Below, piece by piece: positions 33,451 to 47,046 of a stretch of 64,000 nucleotides of DNA. The notes beneath the pieces were generated by a model that was given only the letters and a program-made list of their open reading frames with translations, made no database searches and was not told the DNA's origin. The translations under genes were made by a program, and so were the position numbers. The first letter of the stretch is position 1. Every line of letters starts with the position of its first letter. The stretch is taken from NCBI GenBank assembly GCA_032191485.1, contig JAVDOI010000120.1:414028-478027 (forward strand), read 5' to 3'. This DNA comes from Leptoclinus maculatus (taxonomy: Eukaryota > Chordata > Actinopteri > Perciformes > Stichaeidae).

Positions 33451-35566
33451 GGGTAAAAATAAGGAAACAGTTTTTAATCAGAAAGCCAACGTGTTCACGG
33501 CCTGGAGGAAGAGGAAAATGGCACCAAGCAGCCAGCAGTAGATGAACAAACCAACGCTGAATAATGTAGATGATGAAACGACCAACATCGTAAAATACTC
33601 AAGGATGGAGTGGAGATGTTTCAGTTACGTACAAGAGGAGGACGTGAAGGCCTGCCGGTTATATGTTTGTGGTCAAGATTGAGGAAACCATTCATTTCAT
33701 TCTTGGTCTTATTCTACACATTTTTACGTTCACTTTTTAAATTTGTATTTGCCATAAATGGACCAAAACCAACAATGTGTTACTGTGTCCCTCAGTATTT
33801 CCGGACATCCCTACTCTGTCTGTGTCACGCAGTACCAAACCCAATGGTTCCTAATCCTAAATCTATAAAAACAGATTGATATACTTGTTTTGGCTGACTT
33901 TTGAAGGCTCAGTAAGCCCCAAAACAGCCGGTCTCTGTAGTCACTCAAACAGAAGGAAATGGATGAATGCACATCTGGTGCTCTAGTGAGTATTTGTGGC
34001 AGCAGGTGAGACTGAGTGAGAATAGTTCATGGTGATGAAGTGTGACCCAGTGACACAGTGAGGCTCGTTGGACCTCGCGCAGCAACACTGTGGTATCGTT
34101 ATCTTAACGTTCTCTTATTGTAGGCCACGTCAGATTTAGCAGCGACATTAGACGGTGTGAGTAGTAAATGACGCTCTGTGGGCTTCAGTGAAGCAGCGAT
34201 GGATATTGTTTCTCTCCCACACATGAGATATTTCTTCAGCCCACCTTAACTCCCACCTTACCAGCCATTTCTGTTTCTTTGTCTACAAACCTGCACTCTT
34301 ACGTTATTTATTTCCCTGCAGACTTCCCGCTGCTCTCATGTAGTTGCTCACTATGTGTAGGTGTGCGCGGTCACAAAATCGTTTTCGATGTCGTGTTCCG
34401 TCGGAGTCTGCGATGCGCTCGTTGTTCTGTTTGTGAATATTTCATTGCGGCGGCGTTGAAGCAGCCGATGAATGAACTGGGTTTGGTGGAGTCACGCAGA
34501 ATGTTTGGCTGCAGAGAAGCCTGAATTTCCTCCGCCGCCATATTTTGTGTCGTCGTGAGTCGTCACCTTGAGGTGAACACATAACGGCCTCACTTTCACT
34601 GAGCGATTTGTGCAGAACATTGTGAAGCTGTGACAAAGTTTCCTTGTTGGCTCAATATTGACCAGAGTCGAAGTGTGTTTAGTGTTCCTATTGGATAAAA
34701 CGCTACCAAAGCAGCCATCATGATGCGGTTAAACTCATGTCAGCCAGAAGTTTAAAGACTTGTTTTATTATAACTCCCACCACAAGCTCTGATTTATGCA
34801 CGGCCATTAGACGTCAGTATCCAACAAAACAAACCTGGCAACCCTCGCGGATAATTTATGATCACACAGTGCAGCGGGACAGTAAAATTATTGAATGCAC
34901 CTTGACACTCACAAGCCTCTGCGTCTGGCTTTTACCCAGCAATATGCTGGACACACACACACACACACACTCACACACACAGAGAGCGAGTTACTGTACA
35001 TGCAGACTGGGAGTCGGGCAGGATAAGTGGAGGTGACGGGGCCAGCTGTGCTGTGTGAGGGCCGGGCTGTGCTGGCAGAGCTTGGGAGGGGGGGGCTCTC
35101 GGCTCTCCTCTGTGTGCGACCGTGTCCCCCTCAGTTAGGATTCAAGCCCACCAGGCTGCTGCACACACACACACACACACAGACTGCAATAAAAGTGAAG
35201 GTCAAGCAACAAGCGCTGCTCTGCCGCCGCCGTCACTCCCGTCACCGTCGAGAAATGTCACTTGTATTTTTATCTCCTCCTTCCTGTTGCATCCTCTCTC
35301 ATCCCTCTCTTCCTCTTGACTTTTCTTGTACTTCACCCTCTTTTTTTTTCTGTGATGCTTCTCCTTGTTCTTCTTTTTCTCTTTTGTCAACTTATTCTCC
35401 TCTTGTTCTTTCTCTCTTTCCGTCTTATTAATTTTTATTCTGCCACCAGTATTTTGACATTTTATTAAAATCACGTCACGCAGTGTCACTGCAGGAATAG
35501 AGGAATACATGTTTTCATTTAATTTCTGCCAAGAGGCACTTATGTTCAGCAACTTTTAATTATGAT

Positions 35567-35567
<1 letters not shown>

Positions 35568-35597
<30 letters not shown>

Positions 35598-35604
35598 CAC
35601 ACAC
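35568..35604. repeat. (AC)n microsatellite with one interruption
   Basis: An AC run with one GC step. Confidence 0.9.
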
Positions 35605-36152
35605 TGCTGCAGTGGCGGCTGTAGACTTCTCAGACTTAATTGAAGCGTAGGCAGGTTGGAGTTTTTTCTCCTCCACATTTCCTCTCTGTGTCCATTTGTA
35701 TTCCTTCTCCTTACTAATATTATTACTTCTCACACGTATGTACAGATGTAACGCTACTTTGGTCAGATCATGCATTCAATATTCAAACTGGGAGATGGAT
35801 TCTGATCCATGTGGAGCAAATGTTTTTAAAGTTATTGCTTTTTCAACGCTCTAAAATAAAAGGTTCAGATGATGTTTAGGATCGGGGGGGGAGGGTTTCT
35901 GATGTGAATCTAATTCGCAGTCGTTTTGCATGCTTTGCTCCGAAAAGCTGCATGAAACACACTTTTCTGTGGTTAATTAGCACGACAGGCTCATGCAATT
36001 GGGAGATTTCAGCTGCCAGTGTTGCAGTTTTGACAATGAGAGCACTGTGTGGCTCGCTGAGGAGCTGAGACCCGTAGTAATGAATGTAAGGGTCAAAACC
36101 AGAAGGACAAATTCCTTTGAAATATCATCTTAGAAGGAAATTGTGGTAAAAG

Positions 36153-36190
36153 TGTGTGTGTGTGTGTGGGGGGGGGGGTGGGGGGGGTGT
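36153..36190. repeat. (GT)n plus G-tracts
   Basis: GT units followed by two G runs separated by a T. Compound low complexity. Confidence 0.9.
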
Positions 36191-36499
36191 AGAAGTGGGT
36201 GGGGTTGAATTTGGCTGGAGGTAGAAGTCAGTAAGAGGAGTCAGTGAGTTTGTCCAAAAACTGGATGGACACGAAGCTCTTCTCGGTCGAATGCAGAAAG
36301 TCAGAAACGACGTTGATTCTTTGAAAGCTGAGGAAAGAAGTCGACTACGATTCCCAAGAAGCATTGCGGTGAGAAACGTCCAATCGCTGAGCTTAAAATT
36401 CTGTTTCTATCTTTGCAGCTGGTGGCTGAATGTAATGGGTTGAATGTTGTGGAACATTTCATGGTTATTATCACTAATCACTAATCAGACAAACGTTCA

Positions 36500-36790
36500 G
36501 TCTGCAGAAAGGACTTTTGAAAATTGTCAAATATTCATCACAATTCCCAAGACCAGTCGGACCAAAAGTCCAAAAACCAAACGCATTTCATTTGTTTTGG
36601 TGTAATTCAGAGAAAAGCAGCAAATCCTGAGAAGCTCAAATTAAAGAATCAAAGAATTCAAACTGTGTGAATTTAGGAGAAATCTACAGACTCAAATGGA
36701 CAAAGTCGTAAAATAAACACCTAAATGTGTATTTTTTTTGATGTTTTATTTCCACTAATCTGAAAGAATTTATTGACACAAAACAGACCG
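36500..36790 (-). mobile_element. hAT-like MITE remnant, copy D4
   Basis: Reads in reverse the same kind of MITE blocks: TCACAATTCCCAAGACCAGT, CGGACCAAAAGTCCAAAAAC and AGAAAAGCAGCAAATCCTGA. It is diverged, with ends not clear. Confidence 0.5.
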
Positions 36791-38075
36791 AAATCTAAAA
36801 ATGCCTGTCGTCAATTAACGGTCAAGTTTCTCTCTTCCACCGAACTAAGACGGGCTTAATTGCCTTGTTAACTCATCGTAAAACACACATTTGAATAAAA
36901 CTCTTTGTTTAATCGTTCCACTGTTCCAACAATCAGCAATTGTGGTCAAAATAAATCCTTGATTCACTGAGTTAATGTCTAAATACGCCTCGCTGTCTCT
37001 CTCTGTTGTTGATCATTTAATTAGAACAAATGAAATGACATAAGATTACTCAGCCAATCGTCGATAGTCCATAAATCCGTCCAGTAGTCGATCCAGAGGC
37101 CGATGTAAGGTCTCCCTGACCAGCCAGGTTCCTCCACCCCAAACTGGTGAAAGCACTTCTTCACGGAGCTGACTCTGAGTGTACGGAGACACCGTACTGT
37201 TGAAACAGGAAGGGGTCAAACGACACCAGTTGGCAGCTCTCTGTTGTCTTAAGTACCATTTCATAAAGTAGCTGAAGATGCCCTTAAATTGGAGCTCAGA
37301 GGTGTATAACTGTGGTTTATAGTAATTGTGTTTTGACTCGTTAAAAGAATCCGTTCATGGTTTCGACCGTGTCCATGAAACGAAGCATTTCTTCTGATGG
37401 CGGACTTTTAACTTGAAGCTATTTTTCTTCCTTTCTTAAAAAGCTGCACGAAACACATTATCTCTGTCTCTGGCCAATTCTCATTGCAGGCTTTTGCAAT
37501 TTGGACATTTCATCCGCGGTAACAATGAAAGCACTGTTGCCCTCTGAGGAGCTGGAGCTTTTATAAATCGGTGTAAGAGATCGGATCCACAAGGACGAAC
37601 TCGTGTGAGCCGTATGAAAAGAGAATACTTGTAAAGGAGAAAGAAAAATAAAGATTAGAGGGACATCTGTCGACAGGAGATGTGATTATATCACGGTCAC
37701 GTGTTTTCAGGACACCTCAAACGCAGCTTAAACACATAAATCACTTTTTAAAATGATACGCACAACTGTGACGTTGTGTCGAGTCTCGTAGCCGGGAGAT
37801 GAAATGGAAACATTGTACATGTTTTTATTAAGATCTGATGAATTGGTTGATTACATTATGTGAGACGCTGCTGCATTATGATCCTTCGCAAGATTCACAA
37901 GATTGTTTTCAATGCGATTTTCTTAGTAAACCAGTTTATACGTTTGTAAGTTAAAACCACAGCATCTACTTACACTGTTGACGCCGCGGAACAGAATGAA
38001 AACATCAGCGTTCAGAAATGTGTTTTAGTCATGAACGTGACTCCACAGAGCTGTTCTCCAGGCTTTGTGCTAAGC

Positions 38076-38096
38076 TAAGCTAAGCTAAGCTAAGCG
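38076..38096. repeat. GCTAA tandem repeat
   Basis: Four copies of the 5-bp unit GCTAA. Confidence 0.9.
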
Positions 38097-38532
38097 GCTG
38101 CTGTAGCTTCATATTTACAGTACAGATGTGAGGCATTAAACCTTATTTCCACACTAACTACTGTGTTCTTATCGTCATTGGCTAAGCAGCAAAGTCTTAT
38201 GAAACGTATATTAGGCAGGCATTTTTTTTTTTTGGGCTCTAAAACCAGGAAGTATTTTAAAGATATTTTTCCCGCATGAACTGAAAATGACCAGAAAACC
38301 TGCGAGTTGCTCAAACTGGGTTTAGTGCTGCTTTATCAGTGTCACATGCAGCGCGTCGGTTTTGGATGTGGTTAATGAGTCGAGAACATTTTGTGAACTA
38401 AGGTGTGTCGCGGCCTATCAGCGGCTCTTTGGACCGGCCACCTTTGGACTGTGAAGACAAATTGGGCAGGTGGTTGTTTAGGGAACAGTTCAAGGATACA
38501 TAGAGCTATAAACACACAGAGAGGAACGACTT

Positions 38533-38534
<2 letters not shown>

Positions 38535-38612
<78 letters not shown>
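38535..38612. repeat. (GT)n microsatellite, 78 bp
   Basis: An uninterrupted GT run, 130 bp upstream of a complementary AC/ATAC array. Confidence 0.95.
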
Positions 38613-38615
<3 letters not shown>

Positions 38616-38738
38616 CTGATCTGCAGGCGGAGCCGTGTAAGAGAACATTCCTCCATATTAGTGATAATATCATCAAATATTAATGCAAGGAGGCTCCTCT
38701 GCTGCTGTGCAAATATTGAACTCTTGAGCTGCTCTCAC

Positions 38739-38771
38739 GCACACACACACATACACACACATACACACACA

Positions 38772-38809
<38 letters not shown>

Positions 38810-38818
38810 TACACACAT

Positions 38819-38858
<40 letters not shown>

Positions 38859-38920
38859 ACACACACACATACATACACACATACATACATACATACATAC
38901 ATACATACACACACACACAC
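38739..38920. repeat. compound (AC)n/(ATAC)n array
   Basis: About 180 bp alternating AC and ATAC blocks. A composite of CACACATACATACACACATA and then ATAC repeats occurs twice, showing segmental duplication within the array. Long open frames here on both strands are artefacts. Confidence 0.9.
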
Positions 38921-39639
38921 TAAGAGTTCACGAGACCTTTGATTTGCAAAAAGGGAAATATTTATGACCAGTCGTTAACGCTCCCTTGGGTACGGTGCGC
39001 TGCGTGTATGGAAGTGTATTGATGACATTAGAGGGAGCACATAACAAATTCTGAGCTGCAACATCAACTTTTAAAAAGCGCACAGATTCGTTAAAGGGGG
39101 ATTTCAGATTGTGAGATCTCAATCGTTTCTCACCCACGTCCAGATATCAGGGTTCTGTCTTTAAAGTCCACTCAGAAAATAAAAGTTGGCGTGTAGATAT
39201 CTTCGTGCAGATCTCTTGGCAAACACGTGACTTTCCTTTTTCTTTCAGCCTGCGATTTAAACTATTGTGTGTAGATTTACAGTGTGGTAGAACTGCTTCT
39301 GATTTCTACAACATGGAGCTGGACAATACATTTAATATGATGATTTATTGTCTTTCAATGGAATCGTATCGTGATGAGATCATATATCGTGAAACACAAT
39401 TACGTCGTCTAAATTGACAATAACAACGACGTACTTAAATTTCTCATAAAATCTGTTGAACTACTAATCTTAATCAGAATACTTGGGAATATATATACAT
39501 GTTTTCATGTTTTTCTATAATAATCTGTTTTCAATTCACAGGAGTAAAGACGTTATGTTATATGGAATATTTATTTATTGAACTAAATTGAACACGTCGT
39601 GATGTAATTCAATGGAACCTCCGCACGTTAGCCGTTAGC

Positions 39640-39692
39640 GGTGCTGCTAACGTTACTGCTAACGTTACTGCTAACGTTACTGCTAACGTTAC
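39640..39692. repeat. 12-bp tandem repeat GCTAACGTTACT
   Basis: About four head-to-tail copies of a 12-bp unit, preceded by related TTAGCCGTTAGCGG sequence. It is far too short and spacer-free to be a CRISPR array. Confidence 0.9.
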
Positions 39693-39897
39693 TAGCTCTC
39701 CTGCTGATTTCAACACAGATTTGTTCACAATGTGACGTCATCAGGGATCGACGACTTGAAAGCTCGAATGCTGATCTCCTGACCGTCTATTTTTACTGAA
39801 TATCGGCCGATAACGATCGTCGTTAAAACTTTCCTTCACACTTTGATGGTTAAACTGTGTAATTAATCTGCGGTTCACAAGCGTGCACGGATCAACT

Positions 39898-39903
<6 letters not shown>

Positions 39904-39979
<76 letters not shown>
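39904..39979. repeat. (GT)n microsatellite, about 76 bp
   Basis: An uninterrupted GT run followed by a few interrupted units. Confidence 0.95.
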
Positions 39980-40040
39980 ATGTGTGTGTGCATGTGGGGG
40001 AATGTGAAGTAAGACAACTTAAAAGCAGACATGGTTATAT

Positions 40041-40253
<213 letters not shown>

Positions 40254-40352
40254 ACATGGTTACCTCCTATTAAGCTCTGTGCAGCACTTAGCCTCAGCGC
40301 CAAAATGGATTCAGATCTCAGGCTCTCAACACGGAGTGTTCCTTTAATGCCA

Positions 40353-40354
<2 letters not shown>

Positions 40355-40395
<41 letters not shown>
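40355..40395. repeat. (GT)n microsatellite
   Basis: A 41-bp GT run. Confidence 0.9.
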
Positions 40396-40398
<3 letters not shown>

Positions 40399-41799
40399 GT
40401 GCATGAGGAATCTCCGTTCCTCTTTCTTGCCCTTTCTCTAGTCTTTTTCTCTCTCTGCTTGTAAACATCTACAGATACAAATTAAAAACCCTCACGGTCA
40501 TGTGATTCTGGTATGAATCCCCAAAACCGTTTTCAAATCTTGCAGCGTTTTTGCTTCTTTTGTGGTCATTTAGAAAAGAGAAAAACAAGACTTTTAGTTC
40601 ACTGTTTGAAAATAATTGAATATAATTTCCTAATAATTATGTCATTTATAATTTCCATGGCCTAAAGTTGTTGATAACCAAACCTAATTGGATTTAAACA
40701 ATGCTTTTGATAATGCTTTTGAAAGCTACTTTTCTTTCTCTTTTTGACATTCCCGTCAGTTCTCATAACACTTTACTCAGCGGTTAAATCGCTCACATGT
40801 GTGGTCGTTGGAGGTCGAAAGTAAAGCTGATCCCTCTGGTTTGCGATGCACTGTGGACCCAAGGTAATAAAAACCTGGAAGTTAATTGTTATCGAAACTG
40901 ATAGAAATGATGTTGAAATGCAACGAAATAAAGTCGCAGTAATAACTGTGATTGTTACGCGGCGTCCACATCTCGTGCTCTCATTTGAAGACAAAATAAA
41001 GGATTTAGTAACTCAGACTTTACATTTTTAAATTGCATCAATCTTTACAACCCATAGTCGTCTCGTCTACATGACGTGGAAGCAGACTGATGGCGAACGC
41101 TTCGGCCTGCCTGCAGTTGTTGACCGGATCATGTGACTCACAGAGGAACAGAAACACGATTTCAAGTCCCGGGTTCAACCCACGAGCCTCTTTCAACTCA
41201 TTGTCTGGTGTTGGTGGTCCTTGACCGCTCCGTCCATCCCGCTGTTGGAGACAATGTGAGTGTTTCATATTGATATGAAGTTAATGTTTCATCTCTGGAG
41301 GTGGAAGGGCTCAAATAGTCCAATCTGAAAGTCCCAAAGACTTTAAGTTAAGGGATTGGTAATATGTTTCTGCAGGTTTCTTTAAAGACTAGGTGCTCTG
41401 CTGCACTGATCACACCCTGGGGTACACTTCTACATCATTACAAGGTGAGACGTTACACTGAGGTTAGCAAGACCAGGATTTGTAGCTCATTAATAAAGGT
41501 GTTTGGTGTACAAGTGATTCAGTTCTGAACACCAACGATGCAACGATTACCAAACCCGCTGCTCAGGTTTCTTTCTTTCAACCCCTGCTCTCATCAAAAC
41601 ATCCTGAAATATAGTGAATCACCGACCGAAGCTGGAACAATCACTGAACTACAGGAAGTGAGTCGGATGATGCTCATATTACACAGATATATATATATAT
41701 ATATTAAATCCTGTAAGATCCTCAATAAGAGATTTGATGGTGAAGCCACAAACGTTTAAACGTCCGGTGCTGAAAGAATTGAAGCCAACGCGTACGTGC

Positions 41800-41960
41800 C
41801 AAACAACTGCAGTTCCTCAAATGGCCACTTGAGGTGCGCTCCATCCGATCCCCATAGACCCCCATGTTTAAATGGCTAACTTTACAGCAGCAATAAACAT
41901 GTTTACAGCCTGGTGCACGGCCGAATCCGCCCACTTTGTGATCACAACGGCTCTTCGGAG
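41800..41960 (+). repeat. dispersed repeat family F
   Basis: Begins near GCAGTTCCTCAAATGGCCAC and includes CCCATAGACCCCCATGTTTA and AATAAACATGTTTACAGCCT. These phrases recur across percomorph genomes as an interspersed repeat. Single copy in this window; class not assigned. Confidence 0.5.
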
Positions 41961-43578
41961 ACTACGTTGGTACTTTACATATAATTGAAGACCTGTTAAA
42001 TATCTGAGGCGACAGATCTTCAGTCCTTCAAAATCAAAATGTCCTTTTAAGTTGATCAAATACCAAAACTCTAACTTTATTCCAATAAGCTCTGCATGTA
42101 CCCAAAGCTAAAGGAACAAGTCAACCAGCTCCCGATTACATCACACACACAATCGTCTTGTGTGTGTTTTTAGGGGATTTCTCTCATGTATTCCATAGAT
42201 CCTTTCCTTATGTGCCCTGCTGTCTGTGAATCGCTCTCTTTGTCCGTCAAACCGTAAGCAACACGACTTCATGTGAAAATCATATGATAACCATAATGTC
42301 TCACACACACGTTGTATACATCTAACACACACACACACACACACACACACACTGAAGTCCAAAAATATGTTTTTGTCCCATCAGCCCTGGGCCTCCTGAC
42401 CTCGTTAACTCACCCAGATTTCAACCAATCCTCACATCTGTTTGATGCTGAAAGATGTTAAATCATCCCTGTGTGTGTGTGTGTGTGTGTGTGTGTCCAG
42501 GCAAAAGTATTTACATGCTGTTGAATTTTCCGATTGCTTTGAGGACCACGAACTAAATTCCATTTACCTCCATAGTATTGTAAATCTCTTGGTTAATCCT
42601 GAGCACATACAACCTAAACTATGTTGGTGGATAGATACCGTCACAGGTCAAGGGAGACTGAAATTAATCAGAACATTTTGTCTCTCCTCCATTAAGGCAA
42701 CATGTTGTGGTTTACAGCTCTCTGTCAAGTGTATCTTCGGCTTTTATAATGTTAATGGGGTTTGTATAGAGTTTTAAAGTTCCTACGTTCCAGAGACTGG
42801 AAGGTTTTGGTTTACAGTCGGTACCTTAAATGACATGTTTCTCTCATGAAGCCGTATGAATCCTTCCAGTACCGTTACTTAAAAGGCGACGTCTTTGAGG
42901 TACAACGTGTTCCCCTGACAGCTCGCTCGTGATAACATCTGCTGGCAGACGTTTTGCTCAGCTCCGTTAACTTCTGTTACGCCCATTATGTACTTTGTGG
43001 CAGAAATACACTTCTAACTGCAGGTCAAAACATCCAACCATCTTTCCATTTCACTTGGAAAGAAATCAAACAACATGTTGTTGTTGTTGTTGTTTTTCCC
43101 CCAGAGCCTGCTGGGTGGTTAAGCACATTTTTTGCAACACAAAAAAAACAAATTTCAGTTGCAAGATGCATTGAAAGTGACAGTATTGATATTCTCAAAG
43201 CTCTTGTGTGTTGCGTATGAGAGGCCTGTTCATGTTGTCTGTTTTATATTTACGCTGATATCGTGCCGCCCTCTTGGCCGACACTTTAACCTTCTTCTTC
43301 TTTTTCCATTATTAGTATTTTCTCTTAAGTGGGAGTTAATGACGGCTGCAATTTCGCTGCAAATGTCAGCACATGTGGTCATTAGTGTGTGTTTTAGGAG
43401 CAAGTGCAGCGTTCACGTAACACTGGCTTATGGCCGGACGTGGACGACCATTAATCTGCCTCGATGTGTGTCGGGCAGGATTTCTTTTTTTGTGTGGATT
43501 TAACACCATAATGGCTTCTGTGGGTTTCGCTCTTATCCCTGTTCGTCAGTGGCGACATTTAGGGCATGTATCGGCACA

Positions 43579-43580
<2 letters not shown>

Positions 43581-43606
<26 letters not shown>
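43581..43606. repeat. (AC)n microsatellite
   Basis: A 26-bp AC run inside the unsupported open frame 43430-43834. Confidence 0.9.
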
Positions 43607-43611
<5 letters not shown>

Positions 43612-44439
43612 TGCATATATAAATATAGAGTTAGTCAATCAGTCGGTCAGAATGAGGCCTCGGTATGAGCCGTGTGTTTACGTGGAGAGGGGGAGGAGGC
43701 GGATGGAGCTTCACAGCGGGGCGGCTGCTCTCGCGGAGGAATCGCTGCTCGATCAGATCCTTTGTGTCTTATTAGAAAAAGAAGACGCCCTCTTGCGTCT
43801 CCAGAAGCCGATATGTAACATAACCGTGTCTTAACTCTACAGTTTGTCAAAGTGAATCATGCGTGGCGACTTTCAAATACTGACGATGGCTGAGTGGTTG
43901 GAGCGAGCAAAAACCACTTTATGTCAGAATACGAGTTCACACAGTGTCGGTGTTTCAGTCTCCTCTGGACGACGTTCATGTGCAGCTGTTCTGTGCAAAA
44001 GCAACAGCAACAGATGCAGAAAGTAATGTGACGTTCATGTCGTGACTGTGATTTGATTTGATGATTTGGATCATGACCACCATCATTCTGCAGCTTTAAT
44101 ATTTAGTGTTTTCCCGGGAGGGAGTGATGCTGACACTCTGGGACAGTCAACGCTGTCCGTTATCCCTGTTAATTAATGATACAAAAATACAAATAATAAT
44201 AAATAATCCTCCTCATACCATGATTTAGTTATTATGTGCAGATATTGTAGGAATAACCAAGATTAAATGTTAGTTCTGTGAAATAGTATGCTCTGTCTAA
44301 TATTCTGAAGTCCACATTGCACCTCCCTGTGTCGCCAACAACACCGCTGCCAGGCGTGAAGTAGATCGGACGGGCGGTTCTTGAGACATGCGAAGGACAC
44401 ACAGACAGAGATGCATTGCTTTATAGTTGGATGTGAACC

Positions 44440-44602
44440 AAATATCTTTGGGTTTTAGACCAAACAAGCGACTCAAAGACAGAATCTCAGGCTGTAGGAA
44501 TCACAAGTTTAGACCAAAATCTATGAAAATCCATTAACTGAGAAAATGAATCATTAATAATCAACGATGAAAATAATTGTTAGTTGCAGCTGTAGTTTAA
44601 AA
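44440..44602 (+). mobile_element. hAT-like MITE remnant, copy D5
   Basis: Contains CCAAATATCTTTGGGTTTTA, GATGAAAATAATTGTTAGTT and the terminal GCAGCTGTAG. It is a 3' half copy of the GTTAGTTGCAGCCCT MITE family. Confidence 0.6.
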
Positions 44603-44710
44603 AAACCTGCAACATTACGAAACCACACAGAGTCAGCTGTTTAAAAAAATTTATAAAACAGCTAAATAATTCAAAAAGTTACTTCAATCAAGCTGCACAG
44701 GTCTGATTAT

Positions 44711-44712
<2 letters not shown>

Positions 44713-44752
<40 letters not shown>
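44713..44752. repeat. (GT)n microsatellite followed by G-rich tract
   Basis: A 40-bp GT run, then GGAGGGGGGGAGGGGGGG. Confidence 0.9.
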
Positions 44753-44754
<2 letters not shown>

Positions 44755-46376
44755 AGGGGGGGAGGGGGGGCTTTGTGTGACACATCTTAACAGGTATATT
44801 ATTAGAGGCAAAATGTCTCATCTGGTGATAGTGCAGCTGCAGCAATGAAGGACAGGTGAATCTAATATGATATCACAGAGAGAGAGAGAGCAAGCAAAGA
44901 AGAAATTAATGAAATGAATCATTCAATGAGGGCATAAAAGAATACGAGACGGTATTAAAGAATGAGTGAACAAATGAAAAATAAACCAGACATCCCCCAA
45001 ACGGGGGCAGGAGAGTTGACGTATGAGAAGAATGTCCATAGAGTTATTAAAAGAAAATGAACGAAAGAGGGAATGAAAAGGGTGTTCCTGAGAGGGGGAG
45101 GGGAGAGGAAATGGTATAAAAGGTATAAAAAGAGTGTGTTATGTCTCCAGCTGAAGGTCGCCTTCAATCCACCCTCCCTCAGTATGTTGTGCGCTCTTTA
45201 ACCCTCACACATACTCTGTAAATAGAGCTCTACAGTGATCACATAAGCCCTCCTTGAGTGAGTTTATGTATGTGTGTGGAGCCCCCTCGCTTTCTTTTGT
45301 CTCATCCAACATTTAAATCTCATAAGGAATTTACCCACGTGCCCCGGTCGGGACGAGAGGAGAGGAGCGAAGGGGCCGGCTAAATCCGCCATCAACCTTT
45401 TAAACCCAGCAGTCAGCGTGAAACACACAAAACAACGTGAAATTAAAGGAAAATTAATAATGAAAGAATGTCAGCAGCTTGAGCTTCATAAACAATAATA
45501 AAACAGTAATTAATAGAGGAGAGGGAGAAAATAGAAACAGGAGGGCGTCAGCGGGCTGATGGCGGCCTCACACTACACAACAACACAGTACAATAGGAGA
45601 TGGAGTGCTGTGGGCTCTCGTGTGGCAGGCGAAGTGGTGCTCGTTACCGAACAATGAGGCTCAGACGGGGGGGTTTCCCACACTAAGATTCAGCGCTCGG
45701 TGTCATTGTGAGGGATGCGGATACCCTGCTGTGTCACCAAAACAAACTGCAGGGCTGACTTTGTGCCGCAGCTCTTATTCTTTGTAAGGGTTTCATTTTT
45801 TTGGTTTAAAAATGCATCTTTTGTCTTGTGTTTTGGCACTCCGCCCACATACATCTGTGTTTTTCCACTCCTGAAAATGGGGATTTGTGAAAATGGTCTC
45901 TAGTGTTGATTAATCTGAAAAGGACAGTAAGGTGTTAGTGTGGACAGGTACAAAATAAGATGAAGCATTGATGGTATAATGATGTGTTTGAGTAGTTTAT
46001 TAGATATCTAACCTCCTGAGATCCTCTCAACTCCACTCGGTCTAGTCGCCAAGAAAACAGTTCACGTTTCTCAAAACCACAAATTGAGTGTGATCGTTTG
46101 TTATTATTTTTTTAATGTGGACGTTTTTGCATTGGGGCAGAAGTTCCGTAATATATGGACGGATATTATTAAAAGTAACGTGGATCAATAACGAGTATGA
46201 AGAGCAAGACAGTCCACTAAGGAGAGGTGGGGCAAGACGGGGTGGATGGCTCAAACAAACGCAGAACTTTCACCCAGGAGGCAGCTGTTCGTGTCCCGTG
46301 TGAAATGAAATGTCAACATTGAGTTTATTCGCAAGAAAGTCCTCTAAGGGCGGTGGTTATTTATTTATGCTAGTTA

Positions 46377-47046
46377 TGTTGTTTTGCTACGTTGTTGTGC
46401 TACGTTGTTGTGCTACGTTGTTTTGCTACATTGTTGTGCTGCGTTGTTTTGCTACGTTGTTTTGCTACGTTGCTTTGCTACGTTGCTTTGCTACGTTGCT
46501 TTGCTGCGTTGTTTTGCTGCGTTGTTTTGCTACGTTGTTTTGCTACGTTGTTGTGCTACGTTGTTGTGCTATGTTGTTTTGCTACGTTGTTTTGCTACGT
46601 TGTTTTGCTACGTTGTTTTGCTACGTTGTTTTGCTACGTTGTTTTGCTACGTTGTTGTGCTACGTTGTTTTGCTACGTTGTTTTGCTACGTTGTTGTGCT
46701 ACGTTGTTTTGCTACGTTGCTTTGCTACGTTGTTTTGCTACGTTGTTGTGCTACGTTGTTGTGCTACGTTGTTTTGCTACGTTGTTTTGCTACGTTGTTG
46801 TGCTACGTTGTTGTGCTACATTGTTTTGCTACGTTGCTTTGCTACGTTGTTTTGCTACGTTGTTTTGCTACGTTGTTTTGCTACGTTGTTGTGCTACGTT
46901 GTTGTGCTACATTGTTTTGCTACGTTGTTTTGCTACGTTGTTGTGCTACGTTGTTTTGCTACGTTGTTGTGCTACGTTGTTGTGCTACGTTGTTTTGCTA
47001 CGTTGTTGTGCTACGTTGTTTTGCTGCCTAGTTGCGCTGCGTTGTT
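46377..47046. repeat. 13-bp minisatellite, about 51 units
   Basis: The unit is TTTTGCTACGTTG with variants TTGTGCTACGTTG and CTTTGCTACGTTG and rare CATTG or GCGTTG changes, for about 670 bp. Since 13 is not a multiple of 3, three units (39 nt) encode a 13-residue cycle. The unit has no stop in any forward phase, so all three plus frames stay open for over 600 nt. The last units are degenerate (GCTGCCTAGTTGCGCTGCG). Confidence 0.95.

Noticed and set aside
39640..39692. CRISPR-like direct repeats
   Set aside because: The 12-bp units are contiguous without spacers in a vertebrate genome. It is an ordinary tandem repeat.
43430..43834. 134-codon plus-strand frame in lcor intron 1
   Set aside because: Includes an AC microsatellite and shows no recognisable domain. 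The part after the repeat (Leu- and Glu-rich) was considered as an exon, but I know no match and see no clear splice context.
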